Origin: Inhella sp.
GTDB taxonomy: Bacteria; Pseudomonadota; Gammaproteobacteria; Burkholderiales; Burkholderiaceae_C
Assembly (NCBI RefSeq): GCF_027532025.1
Contig: NZ_JAPZSY010000014.1
Coordinates: forward strand, 1-61,549
Length of the DNA: 61,549 nucleotides
Reading direction: 5' to 3'
A program made the position numbers and the translations under genes. The notes beneath the pieces are model-generated. The model did no database searches and was not told the DNA's origin. It worked only from the letters and a program-made list of their open reading frames with translations. Every line of letters starts with the position of its first letter. The first letter of the stretch is position 1. This document shows positions 16,035-24,552 of the stretch, in pieces.

Positions 16035-17002
16035 TCCGTTGTCGACCTGTCGGGTCCCAGCCATTTGCCCGCCATGCTCGCCAATCGACCCAGAGCCACC
16101 ACCATCTCGGCCAAGCGAGTCGGCCAAGCCGCAGCGCCGTGCGATAGATGTCCAAGCAGCTTTTGAGCTTCGGCGGAAGCCTCCCCCTGGGTTTCCCAGA
16201 GCGCAGCGTCCTCGACGTCTCCGAGCACCAGCGCGACCGCCTCCCCACCCACAAACGCCTGCAAACTCGCCTGCCGCCGCGGGTGCGGATAGGCCTCCCC
16301 CTCGCACCCCTTGAGCAACAAGCTCGGCCCATCCAGCTGCGGCAGCACCGATGCCAGGGCGTCGAGAAAGTCGCCATGGGTCACGGCCGCCACGCGCACG
16401 CTGTGGCCGTGGAAGGGGTCGAGCAGCTTGGCCATCGTGTGCGCGCTGTTGCGCAGGCCCAGGCGGGGGCGCAGGGCCATGAGGCGGTCCAGGCCGGGGC
16501 AGAGCAGGGCGGTGGGCAGCACGGCCAGGTTCTGGGCGTTCAGGCGTTCTTGCGCTTCGGCCAGGGTGTTGCAGCGGGGGTGGCCCAGGGCGGCGAACAG
16601 GGCGAAGGTGTCGCCGCGGGCGGCGCCGAAGTCGTTGCGGCCGTGCACCAGCACGGGCACGCCTTGCTGGGCCAGGTGCAGGGCCAGCAGGGGCATGAGG
16701 TTCAAGAGCTTGCGCGCGCCGTTGAGCGTGGGCAGCAGCACCACGCGCTGCGCGTGCTGCAGCCGCTGCACGCGGGCCTGCATGGCGTCGTGAAAGCCCA
16801 GCAGCTCGTCCACCGATTCGCCCTTGACGCGCAGGGCCAGCACGATGGCACCCAGGCGCAGCTCGTCGACCTCGCCGTCCAGCATGGCGCCGAAAAGGGC
16901 GGCGGCTTGCTCGCGGCTCAGGTCGCGGGCGCCCCGGGCGCCGCGGCCGATTTCTTTGATCAGGGCGGGAAGGTCGAGGGGCGGTGCGGCAGGCGGGCTC
17001 AT
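16013..17002 (-). CDS. ybiB: YbiB-type glycosyl transferase family 3 / anthranilate phosphoribosyltransferase-like protein
   Basis: 329 residues with the TrpD-like fold: an alpha-helical N-terminal domain (ALFGAMLDGEVDELRLGAIV) and a C-terminal domain with LHLAQQGVPVLVHGR and RPRLGLRNSAHTMAKLL. YbiB proteins look like anthranilate phosphoribosyltransferase but lack that activity and bind DNA; in E. coli ybiB is LexA-regulated (family knowledge). I chose the ATG at 17002; extra upstream codons lie in the divergent promoter region. The last residues and stop come from a repeat element, so the native C-terminus may be slightly altered. Confidence 0.85.
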   Translation of the reverse strand: MSPPAAPPLDLPALIKEIGRGARGARDLSREQAAALFGAMLDGEVDELRLGAIVLALRVKGESVDELLGFHDAMQARVQRLQHAQRVVLLPTLNGARKLLNLMPLLALHLAQQGVPVLVHGRNDFGAARGDTFALFAALGHPRCNTLAEAQERLNAQNLAVLPTALLCPGLDRLMALRPRLGLRNSAHTMAKLLDPFHGHSVRVAAVTHGDFLDALASVLPQLDGPSLLLKGCEGEAYPHPRRQASLQAFVGGEAVALVLGDVEDAALWETQGEASAEAQKLLGHLSHGAAAWPTRLAEMVVALGRLASMAGKWLGPDRSTTEVAKGKT

Positions 17003-17157
17003 GGCCGGTTCAGTGTAGGCAGCCCGGGCATCGCCTAAACTCCCGCCCTTCCTGTCGCCCGCGCGTGCCCCGCACGCGAGGCCCGTGGCAGGCAATGCGC
17101 CGATGTCCCTCGCTGGCTTCTGCCCGTTCAACCTCTCTCATTTTCTGGAGCCACACC

Positions 17158-17322
17158 ATGGGCAACAAGATCCGCACCGAAGCCGACCGCAAGGCCACCC
17201 CCCGTCCCGTCGCCCCCAAGGGCGTGACCTACACGACGGCCCGCGGCCAAAAGCGCAGCCAAGAGCGCGGCTCGCACACCCGCAGCAAGAAGAACCCGGG
17301 CAAGCGTCCGCACCAAGGCTGA
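17158..17322 (+). CDS. small highly basic protein
   Basis: 54 residues, MGNKIRTEADRKATPRPVAP at the start, with 15 or more Lys/Arg and few acidic residues. The second half, RGQKRSQERGSHTRSKKNPG, has the look of a ribosomal or nucleic-acid-binding tail. A CTGGAG ribosome site lies 6 nt before the ATG and a strong terminator follows the stop by 24 nt, so this is a monocistronic, probably well-expressed gene. I recognise no named family. Confidence 0.7.
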   Translation: MGNKIRTEADRKATPRPVAPKGVTYTTARGQKRSQERGSHTRSKKNPGKRPHQG

Positions 17323-17346
17323 TCGGTCTTCCGAACTCCTTCCGCA

Positions 17347-17373
17347 CGGCGCCCCTGGGCGCCGTTGGTTTTT
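17347..17373 (+). terminator. intrinsic terminator after the small basic gene
   Basis: A perfect 7-bp stem (CGGCGCC/GGCGCCG, 17347-17353 with 17358-17364) with a 4-nt loop is followed by TTGGTTTTT. It would end the 17158 transcript just before the next gene at 17392. Confidence 0.85.
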
Positions 17374-17391
17374 CAGCTTGACGTCACCTCC

Positions 17392-19056
17392 ATGCTCCGC
17401 ATCACCGACCTTCGCCTGCCCCTGAACCACGCCGAGCCTGCCTTGCGCGCGGCGGTGATGGCGCGCCTGGGCCTGAAGCGCGACGCCGAGTTGGTGGCGT
17501 TCACGGTGTTCAAGCGCGCCTACGACGCGCGCCGCAAGACCGACATCCAGCTGATCTACACCCTGGACTGCGAACTGGCTGACGCCGCCCAAGAGGCGGC
17601 GTTGCTGGCCCAGGGCGACCCGCACCTGCGCCCGAGCCCGGACACGACTTACCGCGTTGTGGCGCAGGCGCCGGTGGACTTCGACGCCAGCGGCGAAAAG
17701 TTGCGCCCGCTGGTGGTGGGCTTTGGCCCCTGCGGCCTGTTCGCGGCCTTGGTGCTGGCGCAGATGGGCTTGAAGCCCATCGTGCTGGAGCGCGGCCGCG
17801 CCGTGCGCGAGCGCACCAAGGACACCTGGGGCCTGTGGCGGCAAAGCGTGCTGCAGCCCGAGAGCAACGTGCAGTTCGGCGAGGGCGGGGCGGGCACGTT
17901 CTCCGACGGCAAGCTGTGGAGCCAAATTTCCGACCCGCGCCACCTCACCCGCAAGGTGCTGACGGAGTTCGTGAAGGCCGGCGCGCCAGAAGAGATCCTC
18001 TTCGTGAGCAAGCCGCACATCGGCACCTTCCGGCTGGTGAGCATGATCGAGAAGATGCGCGCCGACATCACCGCGCTGGGTGGCGAGATCCGCTTCCAGC
18101 AGCGGGTGACGGACGTGCTGATCGAGGACGGCCACATCCGCGGCGTGACGCTGGACAGCGGCGAGCAACTGCGCGCCGACCACGTGGTGATGGCCCTGGG
18201 CCACAGCGCGCGCGACACCTTCGCCATGCTGCAGCAGCGCGGCGTTTACATGGAGGCCAAGCCGTTTTCGATCGGCTTTCGCATCGAGCACCCGCAGTCG
18301 GTCATCGACCGCGCGCGCTTCGGCCCCAACGCCGGCCACCCCATCCTGGGCGCGGCCGACTACAAGCTGGTGCACCACGCCAGCAACGGGCGCTCGGTGT
18401 ACAGCTTCTGCATGTGCCCCGGCGGCACGGTGGTGGCGGCCACGTCGGAGCCCAACCGCGTCGTCACCAATGGCATGAGCCAGTACTCGCGCGCCGAGCG
18501 CAACGCCAACGCCGGCATCGTGGTGGGCATCAACCCGCAGGACTACCGGCAGGACGGCCTGTCCAGCGGCCCCGTGAATCCGCTGGACGGCGTGGCCTTC
18601 CAGCGCATTTGGGAAAGCCGCGCTTACGAGCTGGGCGAGGGCGGCTACCGCGCGCCCGGCGCCTTGGTGGGCGACTTTTTGAAGCGCCAGCGCTCGGCGG
18701 TGTTTGGTGAGGTGGAGCCCTCGTACAAGCCGGGCGTGACCCTGACGCAGGTGGCCGACCCCGAGCGCCCGGTGCTGCCGCACTACGTGCTGGACGCGAT
18801 TCGGGAAGCGCTGCCCGCCTTCGGCCGCCAGATCAAGGGCTTCGACCGGCCCGACGCCGTGCTGACGGGGGTGGAGACGCGCACTTCGTCGCCACTGCGC
18901 ATCACCCGCGGTAAGGACCACCAAAGCCTGAACGTGAAGGGCCTGTACCCGGCGGGCGAGGGCGCGGGCTACGCCGGCGGCATCATGTCGGCGGGGGTGG
19001 ACGGCATCGAGGTGGCCGAGTCGGTGGGGCGTTCGATCCTGGGGCTGGCGGCATGA
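17392..19056 (+). CDS. FAD-dependent dehydrogenase (COG2509 type)
   Basis: 554 residues. After an N-terminal 95-residue domain (MLRITDLRLPLNHAEPAL start), a flavin-binding VVGFGPCGLFAALVLAQMGL motif begins near residue 105, then QFGEGGAGTFSDGKL near 160. The C-terminus ends in YAGGIMSAGVDGIEVAESVG, the FAD-pyrophosphate loop. This matches a widespread family of uncharacterised FAD dehydrogenases whose substrate is unknown. The start at 17392 lies after the terminator T-run and excludes the in-frame TTG within it. The stop overlaps the patatin gene by 4 nt. Confidence 0.85.
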   Translation: MLRITDLRLPLNHAEPALRAAVMARLGLKRDAELVAFTVFKRAYDARRKTDIQLIYTLDCELADAAQEAALLAQGDPHLRPSPDTTYRVVAQAPVDFDASGEKLRPLVVGFGPCGLFAALVLAQMGLKPIVLERGRAVRERTKDTWGLWRQSVLQPESNVQFGEGGAGTFSDGKLWSQISDPRHLTRKVLTEFVKAGAPEEILFVSKPHIGTFRLVSMIEKMRADITALGGEIRFQQRVTDVLIEDGHIRGVTLDSGEQLRADHVVMALGHSARDTFAMLQQRGVYMEAKPFSIGFRIEHPQSVIDRARFGPNAGHPILGAADYKLVHHASNGRSVYSFCMCPGGTVVAATSEPNRVVTNGMSQYSRAERNANAGIVVGINPQDYRQDGLSSGPVNPLDGVAFQRIWESRAYELGEGGYRAPGALVGDFLKRQRSAVFGEVEPSYKPGVTLTQVADPERPVLPHYVLDAIREALPAFGRQIKGFDRPDAVLTGVETRTSSPLRITRGKDHQSLNVKGLYPAGEGAGYAGGIMSAGVDGIEVAESVGRSILGLAA

Positions 19057-19967
19057 GCGCGCGCTGGAAAGCCATGGCCATAGCCTGCTGCTTGGCCCTG
19101 CTGAGCGGCTGTTCGGTGCTGTCGCCCGCGCCAAGCCGCCCGCCCGGCCCGCCCTCGGTGGAGCCCGAGCCCGAACCGACACCACCGCGGGTACTCAAGG
19201 CGCCCAAGGTGGCGCTGGCCCTGGGCGGCGGCGCGGCGCGGGGCTTCGCCCACATCGGCGTGGTGCAGGTGCTGGAAGAAAACGGCATCAAGGTGGACCT
19301 GGTGGCCGGCACTTCGGCCGGCAGCCTGGTGGCGGCGCTGTACGCCAGCGGCAAGTCGGGCCAGGAGATGGCCAAGCTGGCCGAAACGATGGACGAGGGC
19401 GCCATCACCGACTGGAGCTTTCCGCTCAAGGGCCTGATCAAGGGCGAGGCCTTGGCCCGCTACGTGCGCCAGCAAACCGGAGGCAAGACGATCGAGCAGT
19501 TGCCCGTGCCCCTGGGCATCGTGGCCACGAACCTGCACGACGGCAGCGGCGTGCTGTTCCGCAGCGGCGACCTGGGGCAGGCCGTGCGCGCCAGCAGCGC
19601 GGTGCCGGCGGTGTTTCAGCCGGTGGAGATCGGCGCGCGCACCTTCGTGGACGGCGGCTTGGTGGCGCCCGTGCCGGTGCGCTACGCGCGCCAGATGGGC
19701 GCCGAGGTGGTGATCGCCATCGACATCAGTTCGCCCCCGGACCCCAAGACCAAGACCGATCCTTTCAACATGCTGATGCAGACCGTGGCCATCATGGGCC
19801 GCAGCATCAACAGTTCCGAACTGCGCGAGGCCGAGGTGGTGATTCGCCCCGACCTGACCGGCGTGGCCAGCAGCGATTTCAGCGCGCGCAAGCAGGCCAT
19901 CGCGGCCGGCCGGGCCGCGGCTCAGGCGCTGCTGCCGCGCTTGAAGGCCGCCGTGGCGCCTCGCTGA
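19053..19967 (+). CDS. patatin-like phospholipase lipoprotein (RssA-like)
   Basis: 304 residues. The signal sequence ends in a lipobox (LLSGCS), followed by a Pro/Glu-rich linker. The patatin domain has the oxyanion loop LALGGGAARGFAH near residue 53, the nucleophile motif GTSAG near 87 and the catalytic dyad Asp in VDGG near 195. It is expected to be a periplasm-facing serine acyl hydrolase. Its last 46 nt overlap the convergent mobA gene, an uncommonly long convergent overlap. Confidence 0.9.
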   Translation: MSARWKAMAIACCLALLSGCSVLSPAPSRPPGPPSVEPEPEPTPPRVLKAPKVALALGGGAARGFAHIGVVQVLEENGIKVDLVAGTSAGSLVAALYASGKSGQEMAKLAETMDEGAITDWSFPLKGLIKGEALARYVRQQTGGKTIEQLPVPLGIVATNLHDGSGVLFRSGDLGQAVRASSAVPAVFQPVEIGARTFVDGGLVAPVPVRYARQMGAEVVIAIDISSPPDPKTKTDPFNMLMQTVAIMGRSINSSELREAEVVIRPDLTGVASSDFSARKQAIAAGRAAAQALLPRLKAAVAPR

Positions 19968-20557
19968 ACCGACGCCTGCCGCAGCCCCAGCGCGTCGGGG
20001 GCGTTGCAGTTGGCGAAGGCGCCGGCGCCCCCGTGCCAGGCCACTGACTGAGCCCCCAAGCGCTGCAGGGCGCCACGCAGGCTGCGCTCGCCCATGCGCC
20101 AGGCCTCGTCCAAGGCAGGGGCCGCGGCCACCGCCACGAGCGCGTGCGCGGGCTCTGGGCCGAGGTTGTGTTGCGGGTAGGCGGCTGGGGCCGTGCCCAA
20201 GGCGTGGCGCAGGCGCAGGCACAAGTCGGTGGGCAGGTGCGGCGTGTCGCAGGCGCTGAACTGAACCCACTCAGCCCCCCAAGCCTGGGCCCATGCCAAG
20301 GCCGCTCGCCAACCGGCCAGCGGGCCCTCGAAGGCCTGCGGCTGGTCATCGCTCCACACCGGGTGGCCGCGTTGGGCGTAGGCCTCGGGGTTTCGGTTGG
20401 CCACGATGGCCAGCGCGTCCACCTGCGGCCCCAGCCGGGCCAGCACGGCGTCCACCATCGCGGCGTCGCCCCAGGGCAGCAGGCCCTTGTCGGCGCCGCC
20501 CATGCGCTGCCCCCGACCACCGGCCAGCACCACGCCAAGCACCCGAGGCGCAACCAT
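19922..20557 (-). CDS. mobA: molybdenum cofactor guanylyltransferase MobA
   Basis: 211 residues. The nucleotide-binding signature VVLAGGRGQRMGGADKGLLP sits at the N-terminus and an FEGPLAGWRAALAW motif near residue 75; FSACDTPHLP holds the metal-binding aspartate. MobA joins GMP to molybdopterin to make the bis-MGD cofactor of DMSO-reductase family enzymes. It starts 2 nt after the moaA stop, so both are in one unit. The 3-prime end runs 46 nt into the opposing patatin gene. Confidence 0.92.
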   Translation of the reverse strand: MVAPRVLGVVLAGGRGQRMGGADKGLLPWGDAAMVDAVLARLGPQVDALAIVANRNPEAYAQRGHPVWSDDQPQAFEGPLAGWRAALAWAQAWGAEWVQFSACDTPHLPTDLCLRLRHALGTAPAAYPQHNLGPEPAHALVAVAAAPALDEAWRMGERSLRGALQRLGAQSVAWHGGAGAFANCNAPDALGLRQASVQRGATAAFKRGSSA

Positions 20558-20559
20558 GC

Positions 20560-21663
20560 TCAGCCGCCGATGTAGGACATCTCGACCCGCTGCGTGGCCC
20601 GCAGCCATTCGGCTTCGGGCGTGTCGGCCAAACGCAGGGCGGAGTAGCGGTCGCTGCGTTGCGCCCAGTGGCCGGCGATGTGGGCGCGCAAGGTCGCGTC
20701 GTCGGTTTGGCCGTCGCGCAGCCAGCGCCGGAGGTCCAACCCCTGGTGGCCAAACAGGCAGGTGAACAGGCGGCCGTCGGTGCTCAGCCGTGCGCGGTTG
20801 CATTGGCCACAGAAGGCTTGGCTGACGCTGCTGATGAAGCCCACTTCGCCCGCTCCATCGTCGTAAGCCCAGCGCTCGGCGGTTTCGCCGGGTTCGCTCG
20901 GGTCCAGCGCGTGCAGCGGGTGGGCGGCGTGCAGCCGCTCGCGCAACACGGCGCTGGGCACCACGTCGTCCAAGCGCCAGCCGTTGCTGGCGCCCACGTC
21001 CATGAACTCGATGAAGCGCAGCACGATGCCGCGGTGCCGGAAATGACGCGCCAATGGCAGCAGTTCCTGTTCGTTCACGCCACGCTGAACCACCGCATTG
21101 ACCTTGATGGGCCCGAGGCCGGCTTGCTGCGCCGCGGCGATGCCCTCCAACACCTCCGCCACGCCCACATCCATGTCGTTCATGCGGCGGAAAACGGCGT
21201 CGTCCATGGCATCCAGGCTCACGCTGACGCGTTGCAGTCCAGCCTCCGCCAGCGCGGCGGCGTGCTGGCGCAACAGGGTGCCGTTGGTGGTCAGCGTCAG
21301 GTCCAGCGGCAGGCCTTCGGGCGTGCGCAACCCGGCCAACTGGCGAACGAGGGTGGGCAGCTCGCGCCGCAGCAGGGGCTCGCCCCCGGTGATGCGCAAC
21401 TTGCGCACGCCGAGTCCGACGAAGGCACGGGCGGTGCGCGTGATTTCTTCAAAGCTCAGCAGGTCGGCCTGCGGAAGAAAGCGGTGGCCGGGCCCGAACA
21501 CCGACTTGGGCATGCAGTACGTGCAGCGGAAATTGCAGCGGTCGGTGACGGAGATGCGCAGATCGCGCAGGGGCCGCTGCAGCGCGTCTTGCACCGCCGC
21601 GCCTTCGGGCACCGTCAGTGGGCGCGAGCGCAACTGGTGCAGGGGAATGCGAACCTCGGTCAT
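20560..21663 (-). CDS. moaA: GTP 3,8-cyclase MoaA
   Basis: 367-residue radical SAM enzyme. CNFRCTYC (CxxxCxxC) near residue 44 binds the SAM cluster; RITGGEPLLR follows; the second 4Fe-4S cluster uses CGQCNRARLSTDGRLFTC near 290. It converts GTP to the cyclic precursor of molybdopterin together with MoaC. A normal double-glycine C-terminus (SYIGG) is present. Start at 21663 is the only ATG placed well before the SAM motif. Confidence 0.95.
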   Translation of the reverse strand: MTEVRIPLHQLRSRPLTVPEGAAVQDALQRPLRDLRISVTDRCNFRCTYCMPKSVFGPGHRFLPQADLLSFEEITRTARAFVGLGVRKLRITGGEPLLRRELPTLVRQLAGLRTPEGLPLDLTLTTNGTLLRQHAAALAEAGLQRVSVSLDAMDDAVFRRMNDMDVGVAEVLEGIAAAQQAGLGPIKVNAVVQRGVNEQELLPLARHFRHRGIVLRFIEFMDVGASNGWRLDDVVPSAVLRERLHAAHPLHALDPSEPGETAERWAYDDGAGEVGFISSVSQAFCGQCNRARLSTDGRLFTCLFGHQGLDLRRWLRDGQTDDATLRAHIAGHWAQRSDRYSALRLADTPEAEWLRATQRVEMSYIGG

Positions 21664-21742
21664 GTCGGGTCCGGATTGTGCCCAGCGGCCGGCGCACTCG
21701 AGATCGAGGGGGCGATCTGCCCCGCTGATCGGGCCGGGTGGT

Positions 21743-22396
21743 TCAGGACTCGGGCTGCTGGGCGCGACGTGCGCCCGTGAAGCGACGCGACCAGTAAGCG
21801 TCGCGCATGTCTTCCACCCGCACCACGGCACCGGCGCGGGGCGCATGGATGAACTTGCCATCGCCCAAGTAGATGCCGACGTGGGAGAAGGTGCGACGCA
21901 TGGTGTTGAAGAACACCAGATCGCCGGGTTTGAGCTCGGCGCGATCGATGGACAGCAGGCGGTCGCTTTGGGCTTGTTCGTCGGCCCGGCGCGGCAGCAC
22001 AAAGCCCAGCGAGTGCTCGAACACGTAGCGGGTGAATCCGCTGCAGTCGAAGCCTTGCTCGCTGTTGTTGCCTCCGCGCACGTAAGGCACACCCAAGAAC
22101 CCCATGGCCTTGCGCACCAGGGCGCCAGCGCCATCGCGCACGCCGCTGAGCCAGGTGCTTTCATCGGCCTGACCGCCGCCATCGCCCTCGGCCGGCGGGC
22201 CGATCCAGCCCTGCTGCTGCAAAAAGCGCTGCAAGCCGGCTGGTGCTGGCTGGCTGGCTGCGGCCTTGGGTGCTTCAGCCGCGTTGGGGTTGGGCGGCCC
22301 GCCGTCTGCCGGCGGCGCGGCCAAGGCACCGCCCAGCGCGAGGGCGCTGAGCAGGGCGATCAACCGGGGGAAGCGGGGCAGGACTAGGGTCTTCAC
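21743..22396 (-). CDS. secreted NlpC/P60 (C40) peptidoglycan endopeptidase
   Basis: 217 residues with a signal peptide (ALALGGALAAPP) and a Pro/Ala-rich linker, then an NlpC/P60 domain: GVPYVRGGNNSEQGFDCSGF carries the catalytic cysteine near residue 118, and FSHVGIYLGDGKFIHAPR the catalytic histidine. Such enzymes cut peptide crosslinks of cell-wall muropeptides in the periplasm. It is 79 nt upstream of moaA and co-directional, but functionally unrelated, so co-transcription is uncertain. Confidence 0.88.
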   Translation of the reverse strand: MKTLVLPRFPRLIALLSALALGGALAAPPADGGPPNPNAAEAPKAAASQPAPAGLQRFLQQQGWIGPPAEGDGGGQADESTWLSGVRDGAGALVRKAMGFLGVPYVRGGNNSEQGFDCSGFTRYVFEHSLGFVLPRRADEQAQSDRLLSIDRAELKPGDLVFFNTMRRTFSHVGIYLGDGKFIHAPRAGAVVRVEDMRDAYWSRRFTGARRAQQPES

Positions 22397-22655
22397 GCAG
22401 GGCGGGGGTGGGGCAGAGGGGGGTGACGCTGCCGCGGCGGCCTCTCCCCGGCAGGGGCCTTGGGCACCTGGCCTTTGAAAACGCCGGAGTTTGGGCCCCG
22501 GGGCGCGGGGGTGTCAACCCAAAGCCGGTTTGGAACCGGCCCGCTCCTGGGCAAACCCCAGGGTTTGTCAGGGGGCGCGGCTGGTGGGGCGGTCAGCCTC
22601 GCGTCAGGCGGGGGTTCCCACAATGGAGTTTCTCCAGCCTCTCACCGCCACGCCC
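22397..22655. promoter_or_regulatory. divergent intergenic region with hairpins upstream of prpE
   Basis: About 260 nt between the divergent NlpC/P60 and prpE genes. It contains several short inverted repeats, the clearest being GCCGGTT-TGG-AACCGGC at 22524-22540. I found no convincing sigma70 or sigma54 promoter, nor a recognisable riboswitch. Confidence 0.35.
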
Positions 22656-24548
22656 ATGAGCCTCAGTCCGATTGCCGACCCGAGTGGCCGCTACACCGCT
22701 CTGTACGAACGCTCCTTGTGCGAACCCGAGGCCTTTTGGGCCGAGCAGGCGGCGCTGATCGATTGGTTCTCGCCCTGGCAGCAGGTGTTCGACGGCAGCC
22801 GGCCGCCGTTCGCCAAGTGGTTCGTGGGTGGGCGCACCAACCTGTGCCACAACGCGGTGGACCGCCATGCTGCCACCCGTCCCGATGCGCCTGCCTTGAT
22901 CTGGGCCTCCACCGAGGTCGACCAAGAGAAAACCTGGACCTTCGCCCAATTGCGCGATGAGGTGCAGGCCATGGCCGCCGTGTTGCAAGACCAGGGCGTG
23001 GGCGAGGGCGACCGCGTGCTGATCTATTGCCCCATGGTCCCCGAAGCCGCGTTCGCGATGCTGGCCTGCGCGCGCATCGGGGCCATTCACTCCGTCGTCT
23101 TCGGCGGCTTCGCCTCGCACGCCCTGGCCGGGCGCATCGACGACGCGCAGCCCAAGCTCATCGTCAGCTGCGACGCCGGCAGCCGTGGCGGCAAGGTCAC
23201 GGCCTACCAACCGCTGTTGGACGAGGCGCTGAGTTTGGCGGGCCATCGGCCCGAGCGGGTGCTGTGGATCGATCGCGGCCTGCAGCCTTTGCACCGCCAT
23301 GACACGCGCGACCTGTTGTGGCACGAGGAGCGCCAGCGCGTGTGGGGCCGTTCCGTGCCCTGCACTCCACTGGAGAGCAACCAGACCAGCTACACCCTGT
23401 ACACCAGCGGCACCACAGGCAAACCGAAGGGCGTGCAGCGCGACGTCGGCGGCTACGCCGTGGCCCTGGCCATGTCCATGAAGCACATCTTCGACGGCCG
23501 GCCCGGCGAGACCTACTTCAGCACCAGCGACATCGGCTGGGTGGTGGGGCACAGCTATATCGTGTACGGGCCGTTGATCGCCGGCATGGCCACCTTGATG
23601 TTCGAGGGCCTGCCCGTGCGGCCTGACGCGGGCGTGTGGTGGCGCTTGGTGGCAAAGCACCGCGTCACGGTGATGTTCAGCGCCCCCACTGCCGTGCGCG
23701 TGCTGCGCAAGGCCGACCCGGCTCACCTGACCCAGAGCGACCTGTCCAGCCTGCGTTCGCTGTTCCTGGCCGGCGAGCCGTTGGACGAGCCCACGGCACG
23801 CTGGATTCGTGACGCCCTGGGCAAGCCGGTGATCGACAACTACTGGCAGACCGAAACCGGCTGGCCGATCCTCACCCTGGCGCGCGGCGTGGCGCCGATG
23901 CACGAGCGACTGGGCAGCCCCGGCGTGCCCATGCCCGGTTACCGCGCCGTTTTGGTGGACCCCGAGACGGGCCAGCCCGTGACCGAGCCGGGCCACAAGG
24001 GCGTGCTGGCGCTGGACTACCCGCTGCCCCCAGGCTGCTTGCAAACCGTGTGGGGCGACGACGCCCGCTTCGTCACGACTTACTGGGGCAGCCTGCCCGG
24101 GCCGCAGCGCTACTCCACCTTCGACGTGGCCACACGCGACGCCGACGGTTACACCTTCATCCTGGGCCGCAGCGACGACGTGATCAACGTGGCCGGCCAC
24201 CGGCTGGGCACCCGCGAAATCGAGGAATGCATCGCGTCTCACCCCGCGGTGGCCGAAGTGGCCGTGGTGGGCGTGGCCGACGCGCTCAAGGGCCAAGTGC
24301 CGTGGGCCTTTGTCGTGCCCAAGGGCGACGCCGAGGGCTTGGCCGCTGGCGTGCAAGCGCATGTGGATGCGCAGTTGGGTGCGGTGGCGCGCCCCAGCCG
24401 CGTGCTGGTGTTGCCCCTGTTGCCCAAGACGCGCAGCGGCAAGCTGCTGCGTCGGGCCATGCAGGCGGTGTGCGAGGGACGGGACACGGGCGACCTCTCC
24501 ACCATCGAAGACGCCGGCGCGCTGGCCGGGCTGCGCGCCGCGCTTTGA
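22656..24548 (+). CDS. prpE: propionate--CoA ligase PrpE
   Basis: 630 residues in the acyl-CoA synthetase (ANL) superfamily, closest by eye to PrpE. It has YTSGTTGKPKGVQRDVGGYA near residue 250, DNYWQTETGWPI near 395, and the C-terminal lysine motif RSGKLLRRAMQA. It activates propionate (and probably acetate) to the CoA ester through an adenylate. An alternative ATG at 22623 would add 11 residues; neither start has a good ribosome site. No other prp genes are nearby. Confidence 0.9.
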   Translation: MSLSPIADPSGRYTALYERSLCEPEAFWAEQAALIDWFSPWQQVFDGSRPPFAKWFVGGRTNLCHNAVDRHAATRPDAPALIWASTEVDQEKTWTFAQLRDEVQAMAAVLQDQGVGEGDRVLIYCPMVPEAAFAMLACARIGAIHSVVFGGFASHALAGRIDDAQPKLIVSCDAGSRGGKVTAYQPLLDEALSLAGHRPERVLWIDRGLQPLHRHDTRDLLWHEERQRVWGRSVPCTPLESNQTSYTLYTSGTTGKPKGVQRDVGGYAVALAMSMKHIFDGRPGETYFSTSDIGWVVGHSYIVYGPLIAGMATLMFEGLPVRPDAGVWWRLVAKHRVTVMFSAPTAVRVLRKADPAHLTQSDLSSLRSLFLAGEPLDEPTARWIRDALGKPVIDNYWQTETGWPILTLARGVAPMHERLGSPGVPMPGYRAVLVDPETGQPVTEPGHKGVLALDYPLPPGCLQTVWGDDARFVTTYWGSLPGPQRYSTFDVATRDADGYTFILGRSDDVINVAGHRLGTREIEECIASHPAVAEVAVVGVADALKGQVPWAFVVPKGDAEGLAAGVQAHVDAQLGAVARPSRVLVLPLLPKTRSGKLLRRAMQAVCEGRDTGDLSTIEDAGALAGLRAAL

Positions 24549-24552
24549 GGGC

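Noticed and set aside
17128-19185. Long antisense frame of 685 codons opposite the FAD dehydrogenase gene
   Set aside because: Low-complexity shadow; it would cross a terminator and three genes with clear motifs.
22419-22430. GGGGTGACGCT shared between the prpE leader and the subtilase leader
   Set aside because: Twelve GC-rich bases shared once in 61 kb is compatible with chance; surrounding sequence differs.
22460-22500. Sigma54-like promoter upstream of prpE (GGGCAC ... TTTG)
   Set aside because: The GG/GC spacing and the -12 GC do not fit the sigma54 consensus.
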